Part shown: positions 51,086-63,862 of the stretch, piece after piece
Position numbering within the stretch: position 1 is the stretch's first letter
Layout: each line of letters starts with the position of its first letter
Position numbers and translations under genes: made by a program
Notes under the pieces: model-generated
What the model saw: only the letters and a program-made list of their open reading frames with translations
Databases searched by the model: none
What the model was told of the DNA's origin: nothing
Source: Pterobdella sp. o SKG-2022
Taxonomy: Eukaryota > Annelida > Clitellata > Hirudinida > Piscicolidae
NCBI GenBank assembly: GCA_964035795.1
Contig: OZ038323.1
Span: 9,721,291 to 9,785,290, forward strand
Direction: 5' to 3'
DNA: 64,000 nucleotides

Positions 51086-54000
51086 CTATCTATCTCTATC
51101 TACCTCTATCTATTTCTATCTATCTCTATCTATCTATCTCTATCTATCTATCTCTATCTACCTCTATCTTTTTCTATCTATCTTTATCTATCTATCTATT
51201 TTTTTAGGATCTTATTTGGATCTTGACTCATGTCTTTCAGAACAACAAGAAGAACTGGAAGAAATCTACAAGTTATTATTTTTCCAATATTTATTTCCAC
51301 AAATTTCATTTTTTTAAATATTTTATTTATTATATGGTAAAGTGCCAGGATAATAAAACGCAGTTATTTTAATATTCAATTTCTTTTATAACGAAACTTT
51401 CTAATGTTTACCTTTTTATCTATTCAAAATACACCATTCCAAAAATCCCGTGAAAATAAGCACGCGAAATATTTGATGATAAAGCTAATTGAAAAGCCTA
51501 TATTGTTTGTTATGTTAATTAAATTCCATCCAGTATACAAACTCACAATTATACACACGGCATCTCGAGCGACCAAGTCGTTAACCTCGATAATTCGTGT
51601 TTTGATCGTAAACTACTCAATTATGTCGTTTTATAACGTATTTGGTGTGCATTTGATATATCTTTGTCGTTTTTGATGTGTTCATTTCCAAAACGACATT
51701 TCGCTTACTGTGAAGTGACTTACATTCCTATATTTAAAAAAATAATAATAATTAATATAATAATAAAAATAATAATATCATTAATATTAATAATAACATC
51801 ATGAGGCTTAATATCCTAATGAATACATATCACCTCACTGTGATAATATTATATATCAAAATGAGATAAAATCTATACCGTAATAACTACACGCACATCT
51901 CCTTCAAATCACATCCACACACAAACAGTTCAGAGACAATTGTTCTGTTGAGAACGCAGCTTTCGGTGATAGTACAAAACTCATTAGGTTTGTGAGGGGT
52001 TTTCAGGGCAAATGTTGACATGGTAGGATAGTAGGGATTGGGATGGTATGGTGATGTTGATGGTAGGGAGAGTTTCAGGGTAGTTGTGAGGGTAAAATTG
52101 TGGTGTTGTTAGTGGTGTAGAATTGATGGTATGATGGTGGTGGTGGTAATAGTATGGTGTGAAATGTGATGATGGTGGTGGTAGTGTTTGTGGTGTGAGT
52201 GCTAGTTGGTGGTGTTAGTGCTGGTTGGTGGTGGTAGTGCTGGTTGGTGGTGGTAGTGCTGGTTGGTGGTGGTAGTGCTGGTTGGTGGTGGTAGTGCTGG
52301 TTGGTGGTGGTAGTGCTGGTTGGTGGTGGTAGTGCTGGTTGGTGGTGGTAGTGCTGGTTGGTGGTGGTAGTGCTGGTTGGTGGTGGTAGTGCTGGTTGGT
52401 GGTGGTAGTGCTGGTTGGTGGTGGTAGTGCTGGTTGGTGGTGGTAGTGCTGGTTGGTGGTGGTAGTGCTGGTTGGTGGTGGTAATGCTGGTTGGTGGTGG
52501 TAATGCTGGTTGGTGGTGGTAGTGCTGGTTGGTGGTGGTAGTGCTGGTTGGTGGTGGTAGTGCTGGTTGGTGGTGGTAGTGCTGGTTGGTGGTGGTAGTG
52601 CTGGTTGGTGGTGGTAGTGCTGGTTGGTGGTGGTAGTGCTGGTTGGTGGTGGTAGTGCTGGTTGGTGGTGGTAGTGCTGGTTGGTGGTGGTAGTGCTGGT
52701 TGGTGGTGGTAGTGCTGGTTGGTGGTGGTAGTGCTGGTTGGTGGTGGTAGTGCTGGTTGGTGGTGGTAGTGCTGGTTGGTGGTGGTAGTGCTGGTTGGTG
52801 GTGGTAATGCTGGTTGGTGGTGGTAGTGCTGGTTGGTGGTGGTAGTGCTGGTTGGTGGTGGTAGTGCTGGTTGGTGGTGGTAGTGCTGGTTGGTGGTGGT
52901 AGTGCTGGTTGGTGGTGGTAGTGCTGGTTGGTGGTGGTAGTGCTGGTTGGTGGTGGTAGTATTATAGCCCTTGTAATGGGGATATTAATGGTTGTATGAG
53001 AATGGTTGTGGTTGTTATTTTTGATCTCGTTTGAAACGATACTCGATATTGATGCTGGTAGGAATACTGATATTAATTTCAAATAGGATTTTTAAAAAAA
53101 TTAGCATAGATCAAACAAATAACAAGTGTGATGTTAGTTAAAAGTAGATGCATATCTATATTAAAATTTTTCTATTTGTTTATATAATAATATTTATTAT
53201 TATTGTGTTATTACTAACAACCAGATAATCTGGCTTCGAGTGAAGAACAAGACCTTAAAAAAAGTCTTATCACTCTCAAACAAATGTTTCAGGTAACTAA
53301 TAATAATGCCAATAAAAATAGAAATAATGTTGAAATAATAATAGTAGTAAACTATTACTAATAGCGGTACGCAATAATAATCACTATGAATAAGTTACTA
53401 TGAATAAAATAGTAATGGTATTCGTTATTTTTAAAAAACTGTTTTATGTTCTTTGTATATTTGTACGCTTTCATCAGTTTCAATGATAACGTCTTTCTTC
53501 AAACAAAATTCTTTTGATCAAAGTCGTGGTATTGATAAAAAGAATAGTATCATTAATATTGATTATTATTATTATAGGGAGAAATTAACAATAATAATGT
53601 TAACACAACTATCAATTATTCACTACTCAATCAACAATACGCACTACCACACCGCTGCAACACACCACCATAGGCACGAAAAATCACCATCACTACACTG
53701 CATACCACCGCAGGATGACAAAGACTTGGTACATGAGTTTGTATTGAATGATGGCCTCGACCAACTCATGTCTCTCGCCTTCAAAACCACATCTGCGCTT
53801 CTTATACACATTCTAAGGGGTATGTGCTTTTGCTGTTATTATTTTATTATTATTATTATTATTGTTTTTGTTGTTATTTATATTATTTTTATGTTCTTTT
53901 TAATCTTTCTTATTATTATTACTTTTGTTTCTGCTAATATTATTTTTTTTATTATGAATGCTGTTTTTGTTGTTCATAATGTTTCATAAAATACATACTT

Positions 54001-57000
54001 TAATAACATCACCAACCCTACATTCCACCCAGTGCTGGGACAGCTGATGTTGTATGTGGATGGTATGAATGGAGTGATCCTTAACAACACCACTATCCAA
54101 TGCCTCTATTCCCTCTTGCCTTCTAATGTATCTTTCCATTATTAGTATTGTATGTATTTTTATGAAGTTATTTTCCAACAAAAAACCAAATGTGAAGAGT
54201 TTTTCAACTCATTAATTGGGAAATAATAGCTGAAATCTTTTAAAAACTTTTACTATAAAAAGTTAGCATATAAGGCCCTATAGATCTTTAGTTAGTAAGT
54301 CAAACTACGTTCAACTATGCCCTTGAGGTCAAATTTTGTTCCCCTGTAGTCATATCATGTTCTCCTGTAGCTACACTCTGTTTTCTTTTTTCTTTTTTAA
54401 AGCCTATATGTATATAGACTCTGTTTAATGTTTGTTTTCTCCGATTCATCGCTTTAATTTTTTAGCTAAAGAATTTACGTTAATATTGCTATTTTTAAAT
54501 CATACTCACATCCACACAAACACACGCACACGTCCACAGAACAAAATAGTAAACAGAACAGCATTGAAATTATTGATAGTGTTTGTGGAGTACGAGGAGA
54601 CCAACAGCTCATTATTGTTGCAAGCCATCAACTTCGTCGACCTGCAAGAAGGTGTGTTGTGGTGGTGTAATGGTTTTGTATGGGGTGTATGGGTGTTATT
54701 ATGGTTCAATGGGGAAGGGGGATGTACAGTGGTAGTATGGAGGTTGTTATTGTTTCAAGTTTAATGTGGTTGGTATGTATGGGGGGTGTTGATAATAAAA
54801 TTGAGTTTTTGTGGTGATAGTATTGTCTATAATCCCTCGAGGTGTAGCATTATAAAACATGTAGTCATTCATTAAGTGTGTGTGGTGCTATATGGTTAGC
54901 TGTGCACTCCCTGGATATGTAAGTAGGATGAATTAGTATGTAAGTCGATCATCAAATCTCTCCAAACAGTGGTTTAACTTGTGTAATTACAAGTCTTTTT
55001 AAGGCGTTACTCTTCATAATAAACACGTTGAAAACGATTGGAATTAATTGCATTTCTAATTTCCTTCTGCAAACATTATTAATATTACACATTCAACAAT
55101 CGACGGCTTGGATCACGTGTCTCCAATTAGGCTCTAATCTGGGCGTTTATAATTAAAACTAATAAAAAATACTACTACTAATACTGCTACTACTACCACT
55201 ATTAGTGCTACTACTTCTATTACTACCATTACTAATACTATTACTACTACTACTACCACTATTACTACTACTAGTAATACTATTACTACTAATACTACTA
55301 CCACTATTACTACTACTAGTAATACTATTACTACTAATACTACTACCACTATTGCTGCTACTACTTCTATTACTACTACTACTACTACCACTATTACTGC
55401 TACTACTTCTATTACTACTACTACTAATACTAATACTACTACTACTACCACTATTACTGCTACTACTTCTATTACTACTAATACTATTACTACTAATACT
55501 ACTACTACTACCACTATTACTACTACTAGTAATACTATTACTACTAATACTACTACCACTATTGCTGCTACTACTTCTATTACTACTACTACTAATACTA
55601 CTACTATTACTGCTACTACTTCTATTACTACTACTACTAATACTAATACTACTACTACTATTACTACCACTATTACTGCTACTAATACTATTGCTACTAT
55701 TACTACTATTAATACTACTACTTTAAACTATAGAAACCAATAACTGCAATTGCTATGCTAACTTTTTAGGGTAAGGCTTTTGTCTTTCGATAAATGTATT
55801 AAAATATTTCTCACATCCTACATTCTTCAAAGCTTATTACAAAAAGTAAATTCCAACAAAAACCTTTCCAAAAACTTTAAAATAAATTTTGAAAATCTGT
55901 GTTTCATTTCACCGTAATATTTAAGTTAACTTTTTAACCGTATTGTTTTGTTTTTTTTCCTTATTACACCGTCTGCCACGCCATAATTGCTTTCATCCTC
56001 ACGGATATCGCTTGTTTCAAAGCATGATGATGATGACAATAATAATAATAATAGTAATAATACTTTATTATCTTTACTTTTAGACAAAAAGTAATAATTA
56101 TTTTTATTTTTTTATTAAATAAAACGAAAATAATAATAATGCTGATAATAATATTGTTAGTGAACCAATTCTCAATAATAGTAATTAATATCAACTTGTG
56201 TTGCGAAGATGTGACTATAGACTAACCATGATGATTCTGTACTTGAAAAGGTAATTTCCACCTATGGACAAGTATTGTTCACCTGAGTGTGACAACATGG
56301 GATTTAAGATAACTAGCTGAGACGCCACTTGTCGAGAATCTTGTTTCCATGAATAAACGTGTTTGTAAAAAATCTTGCATTGAATTCAACTTATAAATAC
56401 GTACGACAGGTCAATATATCATTTGCGATACTCGTCGATAATATATGACTAGCTTTATCTGCCGCTCGAACCCCATGCTTTAAAACCTGCTTTAACTCGT
56501 TTGAAAGGCCAGTTGAGCTTTCACTCTGAGTTTCATAAATTTTGTTTCCATCGTTCTGAAAAGTTGTGTCTTCATGTTAAATCAATCAACACATAAATGC
56601 ATAAACAAAAAGACACACACACAAACAGGAAACAGACCTTGGAAACATCTGATGTCACTTTTCCACCAATTATGCCATGTAAATAATAACAACAACAATA
56701 ATGAAGAAAAAGTTGATAATGAGACAATGGTGTATGCCATGACTTTGGTCAATAAGGTTTGCTTTGTCGCTATTTATATATAATCATAATCACAGTTGAT
56801 TGGCTCCTACAATCATAATCACAGATGATTGGTTGCTATAATCATACTCTAAATTAATTGGTCACTATAATCATATTCCTAATTGTTTGGCTACACACAT
56901 CCCACCAAACAGACCTTATCCTCGTTGCCAGAGCAAGACATGTTCTATGACGTAACAGACTCTTTGGAGGAGCAACGTCTTGAGAGTGTTTTCCAGGCTG

Positions 57001-60000
57001 TCCGAGCCATGCCTCGGTCAGGTGATGGGAGATTTGGGGGGGAGAAAAGGGAAAGAACGGTGAAGGAATATGGGTGGTCATAATGGTGTGGCGCTGATTG
57101 GTTATTCATTTATTAATTATTTGCTCGATCTGGTCCTGGGCATGACGTTAAACTGCACCGAAGACAGCGTCTCCAATTTGAGACTGCTTTTCTGTTATAA
57201 CCTGGATAACAGTAGACTTCGGTAACAGGTATCGACAAACTGATATCCTGGTATCGTTGTCATTTGGCTTGGCGGAGGATCATTATTTATTGACAATGGT
57301 AAGGCAAACTGCCCAAGTGTGGGAACGGCGGTTCTTGAAATCCGATAGTTTCAAGTTGGACGTTAGCTTGGGCTGGCAGTTCTATGAAAACTTTGCCTCA
57401 ACTAAAAATGGCTTTCATTAGCCAACTGCTGTATACCCCAGCTACTGAGACGCCTACAGCAGTATAATCTAATATGGATATTATTTTTTTTTTATTTAAA
57501 TGATCATTGGTTGATTTATTAATTGTTGTTAATGTTAAACCCCAACAGTAGCAGCAGCAACAGTGACTTGCTGACCCAGATAGACGTTTATGACTCGATC
57601 GTGGCCCAGGAAGATAACCTGTCCTCTTTCAAGTCGGTACCATGTGTCTGTGTAGTGATGTTCAGGGTATAATTTTTTGCCATTTATCACATATATGAGT
57701 GATTTTTTATGTATTATTAATATAGAACTGAAGTTTTGTATGTTTATTCAGTTTTGCTCATATTGTATTTAATATCACTTCTATAATTGCTAGTATCTAC
57801 TACTTAAAATTAATAATAATAATATTATATTTGATATCACTTTTTTTCCAAAAAATTTGAATTTTATAACATTTTTTGAGAAATCCAAAATTGTTAATTA
57901 TTCATCTATTGTGAGTGATAATAGAGATATCCCTCATATCCATCAGCAAACGCAGTAAGACGGGTTCCAGTAAAATTTTGTCCAAAAGTCGCTCTTCAGA
58001 ATGTCTTTTGAACGATGAAACTCGTGATAAAGATGGCGATCATCCCACTAACAAACGTCATAGCCACAACAATAATATTGACAACAATGGTGAAAAGGGA
58101 GGTAATGGTCAACGCGCCATGACACGTAAAGACGTGGTTATTAATAATAAAATCGAAGAATTGAATAATACTATTAATAAGAGTTTATTTAATAACAATA
58201 ATAATAAAAATGATAATAATAATATTGTGCGTGATACAAGAGACGTTGAATTTAATAAAGAGTTTGCGGCGATAGATGCGATGATGAAAGATGTTAACAG
58301 AAGTTTGGTGGGTGCTGATAGTAGTAATGCTGGTAGTAGTTGGAAGAACTATATTTCTTTTGACAGCACTGGTAATGATGATTATGCTGCTATAATTAGT
58401 AACGGTGTTGTTAGTAATGATAATGATATGAAGAAAAAGGTTGAGAATGGTAGTAATGATGATTATGATAGAAAAAATGTGAAAGATTCAAAAGATGAAA
58501 AAAAAAAAGATGTTATAAATAGCTCAGATAATGAGTTCAATTCAGTATCGACCAATAAAAATGAAGTAAAGCATCCACCAGCCAATCAGAATATTGTGAA
58601 TCTATTACCGCCAAAAGCTTTACCATCTAAACCATCATTATCAACAAAAGTCACTTCAACATCTGAATCATTATCACCACCACAAATATCATCATCATCA
58701 CCAAAAATATCATCATCATCACCACAAATATCATCATCATCATCATCACCTTTATCACCACCGATTTCATCCTTGAATATGAGGCAAAGTATGAACCGGA
58801 AGTTGCGCAGACAACGTCAACAGAGCCATATAGAAGAGATGAAAAACAATAAAAATAAAAATAATGATGATAATGATGAAGGGATCTGTGGTGATGATAA
58901 TGATGACGATAATTCTGGTTTAGGTAATGATACCTCAAAGAGTTCTGCAGATAAGGAGAGTGAAGTTAGCGACAGAAGCCAGAATGAAGATCATAAATTT
59001 TTCGTTATTAATAATGTCACTGATGTTAGAACCAGTGTTTCAACAAACAATACTATTTTTTTCGATAGTGAAAAACATAAAATAAAAGGTGCCGATGACA
59101 AGCAAAATATTGTAAACCACGTTACAAGCTCACAACCTACAAATCAACATGGTCGAACAGCGAAAGACTCAAAACCGTCGATAAATGATAATAGCAACCA
59201 CAACAAAATCAACAAGGAAACTTTAAAAACGTCAGAAGACCATATGAAGATATTACAAAAATTTAGCAAGTTCAAGTCATTAGACTGCTCGGAACAGACC
59301 TTCTCTGAAACTTCAATCCGTCCAATCACCAACATCAACTTCCCAAATCTCAGTTATAACACTGCATTTTCTGCTGGGGGGACTGAAGGGGAAGATCTGA
59401 CCTCGGGAGTCAACAATGCCAAGATCAACCTGCGACCTGTGCACAAGTTGCCATTTTGAATTTATTTCTTTATTTTTAGATACCTTAACCTCCTCAGGCG
59501 TTGTATCTTTTTCGTCTTTGTTTTTGAATACTTTTTCACATAGTTTCATGACTTACTGTGTACATAAACTTTCAAAGATATACATATTTTTTGATATAAT
59601 ATCATGATCAGTTGTAATCCCGATTGATAACTGCTGTACCTCTACAGAGCTGTACAGAAGATCAACTCTGTGCCCACCAATCCAGCCACCTCATCCTCAT
59701 CCTCGCGCTTCCAAAAGTTTCTTTCCAAAATTCTTTCTACTAATAAAAAGCCAGAATTTCAAGGAAGCGATTCTAATTGGTTGGAATATGAAGCGGAAGT
59801 TTTAAAACAACCAATAAGAGTGAAGGATATTGACTTTTCCGATTTGACTGATGCTGATGAGCTTGATTTTTTAAAGCCAAAACAATCATCATTTTTATCT
59901 GCACAACCCCCTCCACCACCACCTCTCTCCATACCTCCACCACCCCCTCTCTCCATGCCTCCACCACCACCTCCATTGCCCAATGCTTTGTGAGTTATAC

Positions 60001-61992
60001 TAGAAGTGAAAGTTTATTAAGGATTATGTTTAAAGATTATGTTTCAACTTCTAATTGCCTGGAAATATAACGAACACTTCAACAAACAACAATCTCATCA
60101 CAACTAAAACCAGTGCATCATCACACTAACACCCACTGTACACCTCTGAATGCATCTACCACCACAACCACTCTCAATGATTACACACCCCCACAACAGA
60201 GACGGACCAGCGCCACCACCGCCACCACCACCCACCTCTCACTTCACCCTCGGAAGGAAAAAGACTAAACTGCATTGGAGAGAGGCCACCTTGCATTCCA
60301 CCACTCCTTCCGGTTGTCCTCTATCCACTATCTGGCATCAGGTTTGTATGTGTATTGTTGGTGTAAATTTGGGAGGGAGCTGTGTGTATGTGTGTGAATA
60401 AATGCATACAATAAAAAAAAACGAAAAAATATGTTGAATCAATAAATATAACCAAAAAAAAAAATCTCAAAAATTAGAACACACAAGCCAATATCAATAA
60501 AATATTAGCCATGAAAAATGCAAACAAAACACACTCACACACTTAGACACGTTCAGAGGTTGGGGATGTAAAGTTGGATACGAACCAGTTTCAACTTCTT
60601 TTCGAGATCAAGAACACTGACATTAAAAAAGTACTGTGTGTGCGTAGGGGACGTCTGTGTGTTTTTTCATGGAACTTTGCTCTTGATCTGTTTTGCATGT
60701 TGTTTTTAATAATTTTTTATATCTATGTTTTTTTTATTTTATCGTTTATTCTTTTTATTGTTTCATTTTTTTTTGTTTCTTTGTTTGTATGAACAAAACA
60801 TGTTTGTTTGATTTTTTTGTTTGTTTGTTTGTTTGTTTGTTTGTTTGTATGAACAAAACATGTTTGTTTGATTTTTTGTTTGTTTGTCTGTTTTTATGAA
60901 CAAAGCACGTTATATTAATCAGCATGTTATAATATTTGAGTGGCTGTAGTATCGGCCACATAACACTTGCCTTGTTATCATTGCAGGATGTGGGTTGCCT
61001 CTCTTAATGGGAATTTTAGCTTTTAATTTTTTATTTATTTTATAATAAGTAGTAGTTTCAATATTAATCCTGTTTGCTTATTTCAATTTCATTAGTTTTG
61101 TACCCTTTTTATTGTTATTATGGCGTTCACAATGCTTATTTGTAACAATTTCTGTTAGTTTGATTCAAAATCATTTCAATACATTTCATTTTAAAAGTTT
61201 CAGCCGTCTGAAACTGTTTTTCATTAAGAAATTCTTATATTTTAATTTACTTTTCACCATAACAACCGTTAAATTCATGGTACATTAAGGGTTACAGAAG
61301 TTATTCAAAGTAAAATCTTCCTAAATAATTTTTCTTTTATCTATTAGTTATTTTTAATAAATTAACTCTTCATGTTTTTGATAGCTTCATTTGGCTTTCA
61401 TTGCTTCTAGATTCAATAATGTTATCTTCATCATTATCGTTTTACGTTCCACGCTTTTAGACACTTTTAATGCTTCAAACATTTTGAAATGATGCTTCAA
61501 ATGTTTTTTCATGAAATTTCATTTTTAAACCCTCATTAAACAAAGATGTATGAACATGTTTCAATTGCTTCTGCAGCAAAAGGTTGATACTCGAAACGTT
61601 ACAGTCCTCGATCAGAAGAGGTCGAACGCCATCAACATCGGTGAGATTGGTGGGCTTTTTTGGAGGTCGTATAATCTTTTATTAGCTACCATTAGTAGAT
61701 CAAATGTTTTTTTTTATCACACGTGTATATATATCTTAGTCTACATTTTTGTATACTTACACTGAACTTTTTTTAGAAAAAAATAAGAGTTTAAGTAAAT
61801 GCTTAGGTAAACCTAGAAAACACCACCTACCCACCCACCCACACACACACACACACACACAGGCCTAGTCCACCTTCCCAAGCCTCAAGCCATCAAGAAC
61901 GCCATCATGAACATGGATTCATCTGTGCTCAATAAGGAAGATATTGAAGTATCTATCTATCATCTATCTATCTATCTATCTATCTATCTATG

Positions 61993-62051
<59 letters not shown>

Positions 62052-63862
62052 TCATCCTCCATCACTCAAACCTTCACAGAAGATGCTCAACCACATGCTC
62101 CCCACTGACGAGGAGGTGCAAAAGATCTCTCAAGTCAGGAGGAACCTTGACAACCAACAAGTTATTGTTTTTATCATATCATAATTTGCTATCAATTGTT
62201 TCAGTAATATTATTATTTATTTTATTAACATTTATATTAGTTTTTTTTATTCAATGGTTGACTTCACGAGCAGATAGTAGTGGAGAAGAAAGGTGTTGGT
62301 GTAGCGCAGGTAGGAGGGCAGTTGGGTGCTGCTGAAGCCTTCCTGGAGGTCTTGGGCTCGATTCCTTCTCTTGCAGCTAGACTCAAACTATGGCTTTTCA
62401 AACTTGACTTCGATAATGTTGAGATGGTAGGTTTTTTGATTTTAAGTAATATATGAAATTGATTTTTTGAGTATTTTCTTCTTTTGAACCTCAAAATGGA
62501 AAATTTTTTTATACCTTATGTAAATTGAATTTAAATTTTTAAAATTTATTTCATTCATTCATAAAATACAAGTATCAAAAACCAGTTGTCGATTTTATAA
62601 ATTAATAATTCAAAGCTCCAATTTATTTTTAATATTTATTCAAAATATAAATATTCACTTAAACGCTACAAAAAACAAAGGACCATCTTATTAGTCGACT
62701 CACTCAGTCTCAACTAACCACAGGAGATATGTGAGCCCTTGTATGACCTTAAGAAGGCCATGATGGAGGTGAAGAGGAGTTGTACACTCAGGTGGTGATG
62801 ATAATGATCGCTCATCATATATGATCGCTAATGATAATAAAAATTGTAGTAGTGATAATTATAATAAAATCAATAATGATAATAATTATAATATTAGTAA
62901 CATAAAAATAATTTTAAAAAATAACTATGAGTAATAATGCAAATTATATTTTTTTTATAAATAGATTGTAAATATATCGGGTATACTGAGTATTTTTATG
63001 AATAAATTTTTAATAAGAATCTATAAAATATTTTATTCAATCGTGCATTACAGTTATTATTTATTGTTAGATTCGTCATCGCCACGTTACTGTCGATTGG
63101 AAACTTTCTCAATAACTCGAAAGTTAGTGCTTTCAACTGATCTATTTATCTATCTATTTATTTATTTATCTATCTATCTATTTATCTATCTATCTATTTA
63201 TTTATCTATCTCTATCTATCTATCTGTCTATCTATCTATTTATTTATCTATCTATCTGTCTATCAGCTTTAAATATCACTCTTTCAGGCTCCAGGCTTCA
63301 CCATCGATTACCTCTCCAAAGTCACCGAGGTCAAAGATCAGGTACACTTTTCCATAACTAATCATTTGTCATTATCAGCGTTATTTTTATCAGTTCCATT
63401 AAACTGATAGGGTCGTGTCTACACTTGTTTCCATGTTTGTGGTAACAGATTTTCGTTGAATTCTCCTTTTCTATCATGTTTCACTTGTTCTAGTTTGTTA
63501 ACCTTACTAATAATAATAATAGTGGCCCGCATAGCTCAGCTGGTAGAGCGTTAGACTAGTTATCTAAAGTAACCGGGTTTAATCCCGCGCGGGCCGACAA
63601 TTATACATACAAGGAGTAGCGCTCTGTGAATCATCTGTTGAGCTAACGAAACCCCAACATGGTGCGACTGAAAGTCGATCTAATAAAAAATAAAAAATAA
63701 TAATAGTACTAATATTCTTTTCAATTTATTGGTTGATGTCACAAACACACACAGGTATACAAACACACTCTTCTACACCACCTCGTCAACCTCACCATGA
63801 CCAACTTCAACAACATTGGTGACCTGTATACTGAGATCCCTTCTGTCACCAGATGTGCCAAG
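49954..63862 (+). CDS. FHOD3: FHOD-family formin (3' end beyond window)
   Basis: Actin-assembling formin. 23 exons visible, 1279 codons: 49954-50136, 50599-50653, 51208-51271, 51929-51987, 53225-53292, 53714-53819, 54033-54127, 54540-54651, 56629-56756, 56913-57073, 57549-57632, 57947-59446, 59648-59989, 60200-60341, 60559-60630, 61577-61640, 61863-61948, 62080-62160, 62274-62426, 62724-62791, 63071-63122, 63288-63341, 63755-63862. The FHOD-type N-terminus reads LEDIALQLCKF, then SYLDLDSCLSEQQEELEE. Armadillo-like FH3 follows (LKQMFQDDKDLVHEFV, GQLMLYVDGM, RTALKLLIVFVEYEE, DMFYDVTDSLEEQ). A huge Asn/Ser/Asp-rich linker (exon 12) precedes DIDFSDLTDADELDFL, a polyproline FH1 and FH2 (KTKLHWRE, LDQKRSNAINI, IATLLSIGNFLNNS, LSKVTEVKD, EIPSVTRCAK). 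The exon 10 donor was chosen by phase. The remaining FH2 and tail lie past the edge. FHOD1 versus FHOD3 cannot be decided. Confidence 0.93.
50677..51200. repeat. Long (TATC)n tract in FHOD intron 2
   Basis: About 520 bp of TATC tetranucleotides, with interruptions such as TAATCTA, TTTC and CTCTATC arranged in repeated blocks. It ends only a few bases before the acceptor of exon 3 at 51,208, so the pyrimidine-rich tract of that splice site grades into the repeat. Confidence 0.95.
52200..52960. repeat. 19-bp G-rich minisatellite, about 40 copies
   Basis: The unit CTGGTTGGTGGTGGTAGTG repeats head to tail for about 755 bp in FHOD intron 4 with very few changes (a few units have GTAATG). Each unit offers GGTTGGTGGTGG, four GG pairs that could form a two-layer G-quadruplex on the sense strand. 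The minus strand yields a 335-codon open frame with a 19-residue period, exactly as expected from a 19-bp unit read in three phases, so it is not a gene. Confidence 0.95.
55170..55722. repeat. (TAC/TAT)n triplet tract in FHOD intron 8
   Basis: About 550 bp of ACT/ATT/AAT triplets in longer recurring blocks (for example ATTACTACTACTAGTAATAC recurs). It creates poly-Leu (plus) and poly-Val (minus) frames that are artefacts. Confidence 0.93.
57115..57480. repeat. Candidate dispersed element in FHOD intron 10
   Basis: A 365-bp block that is clearly GC-richer than the flanking intron. It contains GGCATGACGTTAAAC, a string type common in invertebrate short interspersed repeats. It ends with a perfect 9-bp inverted repeat, ACTGCTGTA (57425-57433) and TACAGCAGT (57455-57463). 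No protein frame. It might be a SINE or MITE, but no second copy is seen in this window. Confidence 0.4.
60781..60905. repeat. 60-bp tandem duplication in FHOD intron 15
   Basis: Thirty or more bases beginning TTGTTTGTATGAACAAAACA recur exactly 60 bp later (60781 and 60841), with a decayed third copy at about 60,890. The unit holds the palindrome AAACATGTTT and a (TTTG)n run. Confidence 0.8.
61948..62052. repeat. (TATC)n microsatellite in FHOD intron 17
   Basis: A tract of about 100 bp that starts at the splice donor itself: GTATCTATC at 61949 is both the donor and the first repeat unit. The intron is only 131 bp and is mostly repeat. Confidence 0.92.
63142..63266. repeat. (TATC/TATT)n microsatellite in FHOD intron 21
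   Basis: Degenerate TATC/TATT units of about 120 bp ending about 20 bp before the acceptor of exon 22 at 63,288. Confidence 0.9.
63524..63595 (+). tRNA. tRNA-like sequence, probably SINE head or pseudogene
   Basis: A 72-nt cloverleaf. The 7-bp acceptor stem GGCCCGC/GCGGGCC, the D stem GCTC/GAGC and the 5-bp anticodon stem TTAGA/TCTAA are all perfect. A perfect A box TAGCTCAGCTGG is present. The body resembles tRNA-Lys, but the anticodon loop CTAGTTA reads AGT (Thr) at 63558-63560, with an unusual T after the anticodon. The T loop has only six bases (TTTAAT) and the T stem has a C-C mismatch, so the B box is broken. It lies inside an FHOD intron in sense orientation. A 3' tail follows to about 63,708, ending in A-rich AATAAAAAATAAAAAATAA. 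This suits a tRNA-derived SINE better than a working tRNA gene. Confidence 0.6.
63596..63708 (+). mobile_element. Possible SINE body and A-rich tail
   Basis: About 110 bp directly after the tRNA-like head, GC-richer than the intron, finishing in an A-rich run. The head-body-A-tail order is typical of tRNA-derived SINEs. No target-site duplication was firmly identified (TAATAATAAT flanks on both sides are too simple to judge). Confidence 0.4.

Noticed and set aside
52075..53082. 335-codon minus-strand open frame with 19-residue repeats
   Set aside because: It is fully explained by a 19-bp minisatellite read in three phases inside an FHOD intron. It has no non-repeat domain.
55134..55726. Poly-Val (minus) and poly-Leu (plus) open frames of about 175 codons
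   Set aside because: They are products of TAC/TAT triplets in an intron; a repeat with no stop triplets keeps several frames open.
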